Of a stretch of 7,551 nt of DNA, positions 1 through 7,062 are shown in pieces; position 1 is the first letter of the stretch; each line of letters begins with the position of its first letter. The stretch comes from Pedobacter sp. UBA1654. GTDB lineage: Bacteria; Bacteroidota; Bacteroidia; Sphingobacteriales; Sphingobacteriaceae. The stretch is taken from contig DCLG01000058.1 in NCBI GenBank assembly GCA_002320935.1, positions 7,141 to 14,691 on the forward strand, written 5' to 3'. Both the position numbers and the translations under genes were made by a program. The notes below the pieces were generated by a model. It ran no database searches. It saw only the letters and a list, made by a program, of their open reading frames with translations, and had not been told where the DNA came from.

Positions 1-51
1 GCTAAGCCGGTCATGTATAAAAAATCTCTTCTTCTCAATTGCTTAAAATTT
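1..51. other. Intergenic sequence beyond the terminator
   Basis: These 51 bases at the left edge hold no supported gene. They are A/T-rich and contain a short 6+1+6 palindrome (CTTAAA/TTTAAG, 42-54) that overlaps the terminator tail. A minus-strand ATG at 14-12 could be the start of the next gene, but only four codons are visible. Confidence 0.4.
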
Positions 52-91
52 AAGATAAAAAATTAGCAATGAAAAGATCATTGCTAATTTT
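52..91 (-). terminator. Rho-independent terminator at operon end
   Basis: A perfect 14-base inverted repeat (arms 59-72 and 78-91) encloses a 5-base loop at 73-77. On the minus-strand transcript the hairpin begins 15 bases after the tldE stop and runs directly into UUUUUUAUCUU (62 down to 52). The stem is AT-rich, but its length and the U-tract on the minus strand support termination of this operon. On the plus strand the following tract (TTTTATTAATGG) is poorer, so use in that direction is less likely. Confidence 0.85.
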
Positions 92-106
92 ATTAATGGT
101 TGGAAT

Positions 107-1423
107 CTAGACAGCGTCAGACAATGAAGTAAAGGTAAAGTCACGGATTTTCATCGGTGGAATCATACCGGAACCTGTACGAACCGGTTTACCTAATGCT
201 TCCACATTGTTCAACATAATTACCGGGCTCTCATTGAACCTGAAGTTCTTTAGCGGAAATTTAATTTCACCATTTTCAATGTAGAAAGTACCATCCCGTG
301 TAAGTCCTGTTAACAATAGCGTTTGTGGATCTACCGATCTGATGTACCAGAAACGGGTAACTAAAATTCCTTTTTCTGTACTTTTAATCAGATCTTCAAG
401 GGACTGATTACCACCTTCAATTACAATGCTTCTATTGAATGGCAGTGGCTGAACACCTTTCTGTGCAGCCCAATATCTTGAATAAGACAAATTCTTCACG
501 ACACCATTTTGTACCCACTGGGTTCTCTTAACCGGAAGACCATCCCCGTCCCAGGTTGAGGATGGTAGTTCTGGATTCAAAGGGTCTGAGTAGATATTTA
601 CATTTTCCGAGAACAACTGCTCTCCCAGGCGCGTACCACCACCTTTTTTACTCATAAAGCTGCGACCTTCATCTGCACTCCGGGCGTCAAAACCCCTGAA
701 CATATTACCAAGGATATCACTTGCAGCCAGAGGCTCCAGAATAACTGTGTATTTACCCGGCTCAATTGCTTTGGCTGCAGCAGATTTCGTGGCTTTGCTT
801 GCCGCAATTTTGCTGAGTGCCAGCGTATCCATTTTATTAAGGTCGTTGAAACTCTGATCCACATAGCCGGATCCAGTACCTTCCTGATTACGTACAGTAA
901 CCGAAAAAGAGACGTCCGTGCCTTTATTGTATGCGAACAGGCCTTTCGAATTCATGATTGCATTGAATCTGGTCGCATTTTCAAGGAAACCTGCAGCTTC
1001 CAGATTTGCTGCTTTCGAAACAGATAAACTCTTACCTACCATTTCGGCACGAGTGTCGGGGGTCATGGCTGCAGTTGCCTGGTTAAATGTGGCAGACTCT
1101 GTATAGGTCTGCGGACCAAGCGGCGTCATATATTCCGGATTTTCCGGGGCAAGTTTTGCCAGTTCTTCCGCCCTTTGTACAACCTTCTGCAAGGAGGCAT
1201 CATCAAATTCGTTGATGGTCGCACTTCCCGTTTTTTTGCCAAACGTAGAACTTACACCAAGGCTCATCACACTTATCTGCCCCGCGGTAGATACCGCGTT
1301 ACGAGCATAGCGGATATTACCGCCATCAGAGCCACTTAAGCTCACTTCACAGGCATCTGCTTTTGAAAATGAGATTACCTTCTTTAAGATTGCCTGGGCT
1401 TCTTCTTTACTTAATATCGCCAT
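107..1423 (-). CDS. tldE: TldE/PmbA-type partner subunit of TldD
   Basis: This is a 438-residue TldD/PmbA family protein, probably the non-catalytic half of a TldD/TldE heterodimer. The N-terminal domain covers about residues 5-95, the middle domain about 120-215, and the C-terminal domain starts at EPGKYTVILEP (221-231), which mirrors the same motif in the upstream TldD. At the place where TldD has HExxxH, this protein reads ASDILGNMF (about 234-242), so it has no zinc-binding motif, as in E. coli TldE/PmbA. The segment GILVTRFWYIRSVDPQTLLL (352-371) followed by DGTFYIENGEIKFPLKNFRF is the usual C-terminal family signature. There is no signal peptide or membrane segment; residues 1-20 are charged. 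The ATG follows the tldD stop by two bases with an A-rich leader, so the two subunits should be made together. It is the last gene before the terminator. A pmbA symbol would be equally acceptable. Confidence 0.92.
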   Translation of the reverse strand: MAILSKEEAQAILKKVISFSKADACEVSLSGSDGGNIRYARNAVSTAGQISVMSLGVSSTFGKKTGSATINEFDDASLQKVVQRAEELAKLAPENPEYMTPLGPQTYTESATFNQATAAMTPDTRAEMVGKSLSVSKAANLEAAGFLENATRFNAIMNSKGLFAYNKGTDVSFSVTVRNQEGTGSGYVDQSFNDLNKMDTLALSKIAASKATKSAAAKAIEPGKYTVILEPLAASDILGNMFRGFDARSADEGRSFMSKKGGGTRLGEQLFSENVNIYSDPLNPELPSSTWDGDGLPVKRTQWVQNGVVKNLSYSRYWAAQKGVQPLPFNRSIVIEGGNQSLEDLIKSTEKGILVTRFWYIRSVDPQTLLLTGLTRDGTFYIENGEIKFPLKNFRFNESPVIMLNNVEALGKPVRTGSGMIPPMKIRDFTFTSLSDAV

Positions 1424-1425
1424 AA

Positions 1426-3060
1426 TTATATTTTTCTTGCTGTGTTGATTACATTAATGCCATTGAACCTGGTTGTTGCACTGCCGTGTGATACTGCAGA
1501 ACTTTGAGATGGCTGTCCTTTACCGTCATTGAATGATCCACCTAAGCGGTAATCACTTGAATCGCAGATTGCAGTACATGAATTCCAAAACTCCTGTGTA
1601 TTCGCCTGGTAAGCGACATCATTTAACATACCGACAATCTTACCATTTTTAATTTCATGAAAAGTCTGACCTCCAAACTGGAAGTTATAACGTTGCTGGT
1701 CAATTGAAAAACTTCCATTTCCATTGATGTAGATTCCTTTTTCCACATCTTTGATCATGTCGTCTACGCTAAGTTTTTCTTTTCCAGGCTGCAGAGATAC
1801 GTTCGGCATCCGCTGAAACTGAACATCATCCCAGCCCTGCGCGTAACAGCAGCCTTGTGATTCATCAAGGCCAATGATATGAGCCTGGTCGCGGATGGCC
1901 TGGTAGTTCACCAATACCCCATCTTTGATGATATCCCATTTCTTACATTTAACACCCTCATCATCATAACCAACGGCACCTAAAGAACCTACCTGGGTTT
2001 TATCTGCCACGACATTCACCTTGTTACTTCCAAACTGGAAATTTTTACTTTGCCATTTATCAAGTGTAAGGAAGCTGGTACCTGCATAATTTGCTTCGTA
2101 GCCAAGAACACGATCAAGCTCTGTAGGATGACCAACAGACTCGTGTATGGTTAACCATAGGTGTGAGGGGTCAAGTACAAGGTCGTACTTGCCAGGTTCC
2201 ACAGTTTTTGCTTTCACCTTCTCTGCAGCATTCATTGCAGCAAACTTTACATCTTCCAGGATGTCATATCGCGCTTTATAGCGCGGTAGAATACCGGCTA
2301 CCTTTTCTTCAGCTTTCGGGTGCATATATTCATATCCCATCCCCATTGGCGAACTTAAAGAGCTACGGGTTTGGAACTTACCGGATTCACGATCAATCCT
2401 GGTCACCGTAAATGATGGGTATATACGGTGTACATCCTGATCTATGTATGAACCATCGGTTGACGCAAAATATTTCTGCTCGTTAACCGCAAATATTACA
2501 GAGTTTACGAAAGTAGCACCATTTTGCATGGCGATGTCGTTAACATTTAAAAGCAAATCAACTTTTTCTTTTACCGGCACCTCAAAGGCATTGATCTCCA
2601 GGGGTGTTTTCCAGCTTACTTCACCATACCCGTTTTGTGGCGCCAATTTTACAGGTTCACCTTGAATTTTTGCATTCGCCTTAGCTACTGCAACTGCCTG
2701 TTCTGCAGCTTTTGCGATACCATCGCGCGTAACGTTGTTGGTGGCAGCAAAGCCCCAGCAGCCATTGGCAATTACCCGTATACCAATGCCATATGATTCT
2801 GTATTCGCAACACCCTGTACCCTTTTTTCTCTCGTTGCGACAAACTGGTTCAGATAACGGCCAATTCGGATATCAGCATAACTGGCGCCTTTGGACCTTG
2901 CTGCATTTAATGCAACATCTGCCAATTCATTTTTTACTTTTGGATCTACACGATCGAGGGCTTGCAGCGGATCAATAGGCGTACCGTAAGCCGTAAGGTC
3001 CGGCAGGAGCATTGCACCTATGCCCAATCCCGACAGTTTGATAAAATCTTTTCTTTTCAA
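1426..3060 (-). CDS. tldD: TldD-type zinc metalloprotease subunit with Tat-like N-terminus
   Basis: This is a 544-residue TldD family protein. In E. coli, TldD pairs with TldE/PmbA to form a zinc protease that trims unfolded or modified peptides (microcin B17 leader, CcdA). The N-terminal PmbA/TldD domain spans about residues 45-110. The catalytic C-terminal domain begins near VEPGKYDLVLDPS (287-299) and carries an intact HExxxH motif, HESVGH at 306-311 (2128-2145). Family signature GKGQPSQSSAVSHG lies at 513-526. Where E. coli TldD has a Cys before GK, here there is Asp512. The start is TTG: the frame has no ATG between the upstream stop at 3091-3093 and this codon, and the next ATG (residue 17) would cut into a signal-like N-terminus. 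Residues 1-26 (RKDFIK followed by LSGLGIGAMLL, then AYG) resemble a Tat signal with one Arg changed to Lys; E. coli TldD is cytosolic. The gene lies 50 bases after the preceding gene and 2 bases before tldE. Confidence 0.93.
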   Translation of the reverse strand: MKRKDFIKLSGLGIGAMLLPDLTAYGTPIDPLQALDRVDPKVKNELADVALNAARSKGASYADIRIGRYLNQFVATREKRVQGVANTESYGIGIRVIANGCWGFAATNNVTRDGIAKAAEQAVAVAKANAKIQGEPVKLAPQNGYGEVSWKTPLEINAFEVPVKEKVDLLLNVNDIAMQNGATFVNSVIFAVNEQKYFASTDGSYIDQDVHRIYPSFTVTRIDRESGKFQTRSSLSSPMGMGYEYMHPKAEEKVAGILPRYKARYDILEDVKFAAMNAAEKVKAKTVEPGKYDLVLDPSHLWLTIHESVGHPTELDRVLGYEANYAGTSFLTLDKWQSKNFQFGSNKVNVVADKTQVGSLGAVGYDDEGVKCKKWDIIKDGVLVNYQAIRDQAHIIGLDESQGCCYAQGWDDVQFQRMPNVSLQPGKEKLSVDDMIKDVEKGIYINGNGSFSIDQQRYNFQFGGQTFHEIKNGKIVGMLNDVAYQANTQEFWNSCTAICDSSDYRLGGSFNDGKGQPSQSSAVSHGSATTRFNGINVINTARKI

Positions 3061-3110
3061 TGCAGTTGGTTTTAGTTTATGTAAGTCAATTTAGTATTAT
3101 TTGCGATTCA
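3058..3110 (-). promoter_or_regulatory. Only long spacer of the operon, ending in the TTG start of tldD
   Basis: This 50-base A/T-rich gap is the only spacer above two bases in the block and separates the membrane-protein genes from tldD. It ends in the TTG that starts tldD. The upstream in-frame stop (TAA at 3091-3093) leaves no ATG before it. I see no Shine-Dalgarno sequence, which is normal for Bacteroidota. A loose match to the Bacteroidota -7 element (TAAATTG instead of TAnnTTTG) is present but too weak to call a promoter. The gap may allow separate translation or a minor internal promoter for tldDE. Confidence 0.4.
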
Positions 3111-4895
3111 TTATTGCAATATTTTCGTTTCAAACCAAAGAAAAGCCATACTGAGCAGAAAAAATGCTACAAATATCCATTTGGGCAGGTGTTTTTCTAA
3201 CTCCGTAACTGATTTTTCTTCTTTCTCCGATGCAGCAACATGCCTATCCTGAAACCTTGTGTTGATATTGATCAACTCAGCAGCCTTTAAACTCCGCCAT
3301 GCTGCAGTATCATAAATGTATAGTGCTTGTTTGTCTATATTAAAGGTTGTAAAGTCATTCCAGCCTTTACGGTCAGCTCTGAAAGCCCCTTGCCAGTAAA
3401 AAGGTAAAACGAGATGCTGTTGCACGCTTAATCCGCGATCGTTGACTGTTAAAGCGGCGAGTGCTGTAGCGGTAGGACCCTGGAAGTTTATACGAACCTG
3501 CTCAGAAACTGAAGGAAGTACCGGAGTTGTAGTCCAATGGAATTCATCAGCGAACCGCTTAGATGTATGTTTAATCAGCTGAGACCAATACGCAGCATAG
3601 TCACTGTTTGCAGCATTAAGAACCCAGTTGAAAGTTGCAGACAGGGATGTTGCGGTGATGCGTCCTTTTCCATTTAGTGCGCTACTTACAAGTACTTTTC
3701 CTTTGGGCTCTTTTACCAAGCTAAGCTGCCCCGTATTTCCATCCATATAGACCTGTTGAGTCATTGGCAAGGCTTTCAGGCGTTGTGTATTCTCGCTGAG
3801 TACCGGAACGACAGCAGTCGATATACTGTCGGCAGTCCCGGAAATCCTGAATGCTTTGCTAAACTCGGAAAGCGGTTTTGCATCATTAAGCCTGATTAGC
3901 AATCCAAGTCCGGCACGAATTTCCCTGTGTAGTGCCGGGCTAAGGGATCCGAGGTTTGCAAGTTCTTCATCATCTGCAATAAGCAAATCGTATTTCTTTA
4001 GGGCAGAAGCAGTGATGTTTGTGTTTTCTGTACCTTCCAAATTGATCTGTTCCGTACTAAATTTATCTTTACTTACACGAGTTCTGAAAAAAGCTGGATA
4101 ATTATTCTCAAACAACCAGTTTCTAAGAAACTTATTCTCGAAATCCGGGAAGGATGCAAGTACCAGAATTCTTGGTTTTGGAAGTTCAGTCACCTCGAAA
4201 GGGATTTCCTCGCTGCTTGTTTTTTTGTCGTCCTTGGAAGTAAGCAACTGGTACACTGCCCTGCCTGTTTGCCGCGGCTGACAGGATAATGTGAAGATCA
4301 TCTGTTTTTTTGCAGGAACCATGACGGAATCCTGGACTGTACCTAAACCTAGCAAGCTCAGCTTTACCGGAACATTGCCGGTATTATTATACGTTCCTTG
4401 AACACGCAGGATTTCCGAGGCCGGGATTGCTCTGGGCCAGGAACAGGAAAGAATGCCATCAGGCAGTGCCGAAGGGTGAAAGCTTATTGTTCGACCTTCC
4501 AGATTGTTCAGCACCGCCTTAGGTAATCCGTACCCATAGACTTTAACACCTGTAACCTCCGGATGCGTTTCTAAATAATATAAAAGGTCTGGAATGTAGG
4601 TTACACGGCTTTTCTCAAGCATTTTCAACATACTGGAATCAGAAGTAAAATAGATTTCAGTAGTAAGATCCTCTGCCTGAACGCCTGGTGTCAGAAAGTT
4701 TATAACTTTCAAATCAGCAGCAATCTCTTCGGAATATTTGACTGGTACGATTAAGAACAACAGCGAAGCCGCAGCAATAGTCACAGCCAGAATTCTGATA
4801 ATCAACCTTTTCTTATTCGTCCTTTTGATTTCAAAGTAAATAAGAAAAAGGGTTAACAGGATGATGGCGATTATATAGGGATAGAAGTTCTGCAT
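3111..4895 (-). CDS. Membrane protein with Ig-like and inactive glutamine-amidotransferase-like domain
   Basis: The protein has 594 residues. Two N-terminal membrane helices (about residues 3-22 and 32-52) are separated by a short basic loop (EIKRTNKKR), and one helix lies at the C-terminus (about 571-591). The roughly 515 residues between should be periplasmic. Residues 160-237 read as an Ig-like beta domain (RVQGTYNNTGNVPVKLSLLG). Residues 241-446 have the pattern of class I glutamine-amidotransferase-like domains found in large Bat/VWA-type membrane proteins: PRILVLASFP, then LKKYDLLIADDEE, then IRAGLGLLIRLND, and late GKGRITATSLSATFNW with YWSQLI. No cysteine occurs after residue 205, so the nucleophile of a true amidotransferase is missing and the domain probably binds or scaffolds. 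The ATG starts one base after the upstream stop, with no Shine-Dalgarno sequence. There is no MIDAS motif, so it is not a VWA protein. The exact function is unrecognised; the fold call is by pattern memory only. Confidence 0.72.
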   Translation of the reverse strand: MQNFYPYIIAIILLTLFLIYFEIKRTNKKRLIIRILAVTIAAASLLFLIVPVKYSEEIAADLKVINFLTPGVQAEDLTTEIYFTSDSSMLKMLEKSRVTYIPDLLYYLETHPEVTGVKVYGYGLPKAVLNNLEGRTISFHPSALPDGILSCSWPRAIPASEILRVQGTYNNTGNVPVKLSLLGLGTVQDSVMVPAKKQMIFTLSCQPRQTGRAVYQLLTSKDDKKTSSEEIPFEVTELPKPRILVLASFPDFENKFLRNWLFENNYPAFFRTRVSKDKFSTEQINLEGTENTNITASALKKYDLLIADDEELANLGSLSPALHREIRAGLGLLIRLNDAKPLSEFSKAFRISGTADSISTAVVPVLSENTQRLKALPMTQQVYMDGNTGQLSLVKEPKGKVLVSSALNGKGRITATSLSATFNWVLNAANSDYAAYWSQLIKHTSKRFADEFHWTTTPVLPSVSEQVRINFQGPTATALAALTVNDRGLSVQQHLVLPFYWQGAFRADRKGWNDFTTFNIDKQALYIYDTAAWRSLKAAELININTRFQDRHVAASEKEEKSVTELEKHLPKWIFVAFFLLSMAFLWFETKILQ

Positions 4896-4896
4896 A

Positions 4897-7062
4897 CTAT
4901 CGTTTAGTTCTGTTTAGTTGGTTGAAGTAAGCTTCCGACAGGTCATTCGAACTCCCCGCAGCTTTATATGGTCTGGCCTGGGCATTGCCGATGAGGCTGT
5001 TTATGCCTTTTTCCGCAAGGCCGATTTCATTGCTTATGTTAGATTGATTGTTCCAGGATGCAATGACTTTCTTCAATGCGCTTAAAGCGGGCAGGTATTT
5101 GTTCGGCGCGGACGCGGCAGCGGTAACAAGCGCCTGTTCTGCAGTACGAAGAACCTTTAGCGCTGAAGATTTCCCCTTTGCGCCGGTTTTGCGTGCTTCA
5201 AGAAAGGACAAACTCGCGCTCAGGTCAGATACCTTATCAGATGTTCCGGTGTACTCCGTTACGGCAGCTGTTTCCTGAATTTCCTTTAGTTCTCCTGATA
5301 ATCTTTTTTCAGGCTTCAAAGGGGTCGTTTTTACGACTGTTTTAGCAACGTATGCCCGCGACTTCTGCTGCAGATCTTTCAATAGCCGGAGTGCCTTGTA
5401 TTCAAAAGGGAGTGCCTTTTGAGGATCATAGGTTCTAAGTTGTAGTTCAGCGCTCCACATTTCGTTCAAGGTGGCCTTGAGTTGTGCTTTAAGTTCCGGT
5501 TCAAAGAAGGTGGCATCTTCTGCCTGATCATGTTTGTGTGCATATTGGTCCATTAGTGCCTGCACATCACCGAATGCGGGGCTTTCCGCTCCGTGTGCTT
5601 CATGGCCATGGCCATCATCAGCACTATGCTCCTCATGGTCTTCTCCTTTCCCACCTATGGTGGTCTCTTCTTCCTCTCCTAAAAACTTGCCATATCGAAG
5701 TCGAAGCATTTTCTGGTCTATACCAAGTTCGTTACTTCGCTGTTTGAAGGTTGCTTCAGCGATCGAGTTTCGCTCACGTAACAACTTTTCAGTGTCGATG
5801 ATGATCTGCCGCTGACTCCGGAAATATTCTGGCACCAGGTTAACACCATTGTCGATTCCAGCCATACTCATCAAAGCAGCCGTGTCCTGGATAGATACAA
5901 AATACATGTCCGATCGGCTTTGCTGTCCATGATTGTCCGTGGCATTGATATAGAAATAAAGTTCATCCCCCGGCTTCATACCTAGCTTTGCAAGCGAAAT
6001 CCGCTGGTTCAGATTTAGTCTTCTCTGATTACTGATTATCGTATTAAAACGTATTTGCTGCTCCTTGAAACTCACCGCCTCTCCTTTTCCACTTGCGGTT
6101 GTAGCATGGATCACTGCATTTGATATTCCATAATCATCGGTTATTAATACCTGTAGGTCAACCTGGTGCGGCTGTCCAAAATCAATGGTACTATGCTGAA
6201 CCGGTTTTTGAATTTTGATAGCAACAGGCTGGTCTGGAATGAGCTCTACCTGGTAGAAGTCGGACTTTTTGCCATCTAGAACCACCTGATAAAACCCAGG
6301 CTTGTTTAGCACCATGTTGAAGGTCCAGGATGTTCCTTTCTCACCTGTGCGCTGCAGCTTGATGATCTCCTTGTCGTTCCAGACAAAATGTACATCATCA
6401 ACAGCCTCGGAAGTTTCCAAGTTCCAGCTAACCTTGGAACCACTTTCTGCAAGCAGGGTAAATTGTTCCTGGTTGCGCGACTTTTTACCAGTGTATGCAG
6501 GCGGTACAATGGCGATACTATAACGTGCTATTTCAACCGGCACGACTTCTTTCACCACCACTGATGTTTGCGTATTGGTTGACGAAATATTTTCAATCCG
6601 CTGCTCAGGATTGACAAACTGTGAAAACACGAGGAAAAGGATTGTGCATAAAACAAGCAGCAACAGGGGATTTCGCAGCTGATATATCGGCTCAGACGGC
6701 AGTCGCTGCTGAAGAATTATGCTGTTAATTTTCGCTGTCTGCAGGCGCTGCAAAGCAGACAAGGATGCTGGATCGGCAATGAGTAGACTTGAACTATCTT
6801 CCAGTTCAGGGAACTTGCGATCTACGAAACTGGATACTTGTTGTAATGACAACCTCCAAAATTCCTTTACCCAGGACAGGATTATCACGCTGACTACAAA
6901 TGCAATAAGGAAACCAGTTAGTGCATGGCTATAAAAGTAGTGCATTAAAGCAGCCACGATAAGTGCGAGACAAAGGGCATACAATACAACCTGAAGTGCA
7001 GTTAGCAGAATCCAGCGCCTGCGAAGGTTTTCCAACCAGATCTTTCCCGTATTTGCAATCAT
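4897..7062 (-). CDS. DUF4175-like membrane protein with three TM segments and a His-rich insert
   Basis: The protein has 721 residues. Hydrophobic segments lie at about residues 17-39, 48-65 and 131-149, separated by a basic/amphipathic loop. Residues 150-390 look periplasmic and beta-rich: IVPPAYTGKK (about 186-194) and then IPDQPVAIKIQKP (275-287) with TDDYGIS (308-314) match the 'vPPaYTg' and 'DDyGi' landmarks I know from DUF4175 proteins. Residues 405-460 are charged and helical. Residues 463-511 hold an acidic, histidine-rich insert with seven His. The rest is mostly helical, with a basic C-terminus and no recognised catalytic motif. As I recall, many Bacteroidota members are longer, with an extended coiled-coil C-terminus; this one is shorter. 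The start ATG lies in the ATGA overlap with the BatA-like gene, and the next gene begins one base after its stop, so it is within an operon. The molecular function of the family is unknown to me. A structural role in an envelope complex with its neighbours is inferred. Confidence 0.75.
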   Translation of the reverse strand: MIANTGKIWLENLRRRWILLTALQVVLYALCLALIVAALMHYFYSHALTGFLIAFVVSVIILSWVKEFWRLSLQQVSSFVDRKFPELEDSSSLLIADPASLSALQRLQTAKINSIILQQRLPSEPIYQLRNPLLLLVLCTILFLVFSQFVNPEQRIENISSTNTQTSVVVKEVVPVEIARYSIAIVPPAYTGKKSRNQEQFTLLAESGSKVSWNLETSEAVDDVHFVWNDKEIIKLQRTGEKGTSWTFNMVLNKPGFYQVVLDGKKSDFYQVELIPDQPVAIKIQKPVQHSTIDFGQPHQVDLQVLITDDYGISNAVIHATTASGKGEAVSFKEQQIRFNTIISNQRRLNLNQRISLAKLGMKPGDELYFYINATDNHGQQSRSDMYFVSIQDTAALMSMAGIDNGVNLVPEYFRSQRQIIIDTEKLLRERNSIAEATFKQRSNELGIDQKMLRLRYGKFLGEEEETTIGGKGEDHEEHSADDGHGHEAHGAESPAFGDVQALMDQYAHKHDQAEDATFFEPELKAQLKATLNEMWSAELQLRTYDPQKALPFEYKALRLLKDLQQKSRAYVAKTVVKTTPLKPEKRLSGELKEIQETAAVTEYTGTSDKVSDLSASLSFLEARKTGAKGKSSALKVLRTAEQALVTAAASAPNKYLPALSALKKVIASWNNQSNISNEIGLAEKGINSLIGNAQARPYKAAGSSNDLSEAYFNQLNRTKR
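5530..5637 (-). other. His/acid-rich segment in the DUF4175-like protein
   Basis: Residues 476-511 of the 721-residue protein carry seven histidines (476, 479, 485, 487, 490, 509, 511) mixed with Asp and Glu, after a run of acidic residues at 463-466. The composition is low-complexity and resembles divalent-metal-binding loops of zinc or nickel proteins. It lies in the part of the protein predicted to be periplasmic. Metal binding is an inference from composition only. Confidence 0.5.

Noticed and set aside
1..14. Start of a further minus-strand gene at ATG 14-12
   Set aside because: Only four codons are visible before the edge, so nothing supports it beyond an ATG after a purine-rich stretch.
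42..54. Short palindrome CTTAAA-A-TTTAAG as a regulator site
   Set aside because: It is AT-only except for its ends, very short, and lies in the terminator tail; chance is the simpler explanation.
3061..3110. Internal promoter before tldD
   Set aside because: Only an imperfect -7 element (TAAATTG) with a poorly spaced TTG was found in an A/T-rich stretch; such matches are expected by chance.
3113..3120. Palindrome ATTGCAAT near the end of the 594-residue protein gene
   Set aside because: It is eight bases long and inside coding sequence; no second copy was noticed in a regulatory position.
5048..5815. Plus-strand open frames opposite the DUF4175-like gene (5048-5278, 5534-5815, 5538-5747)
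   Set aside because: They lie wholly antisense to a well-supported gene, show biased low-complexity composition (Ser/Pro/Trp or His) caused by the His-rich insert on the other strand, and resemble no family.
6306..6509. Minus-strand open frame overlapping the DUF4175-like gene in another frame
   Set aside because: It is a shadow frame inside a longer coding region, without family resemblance or its own leader.
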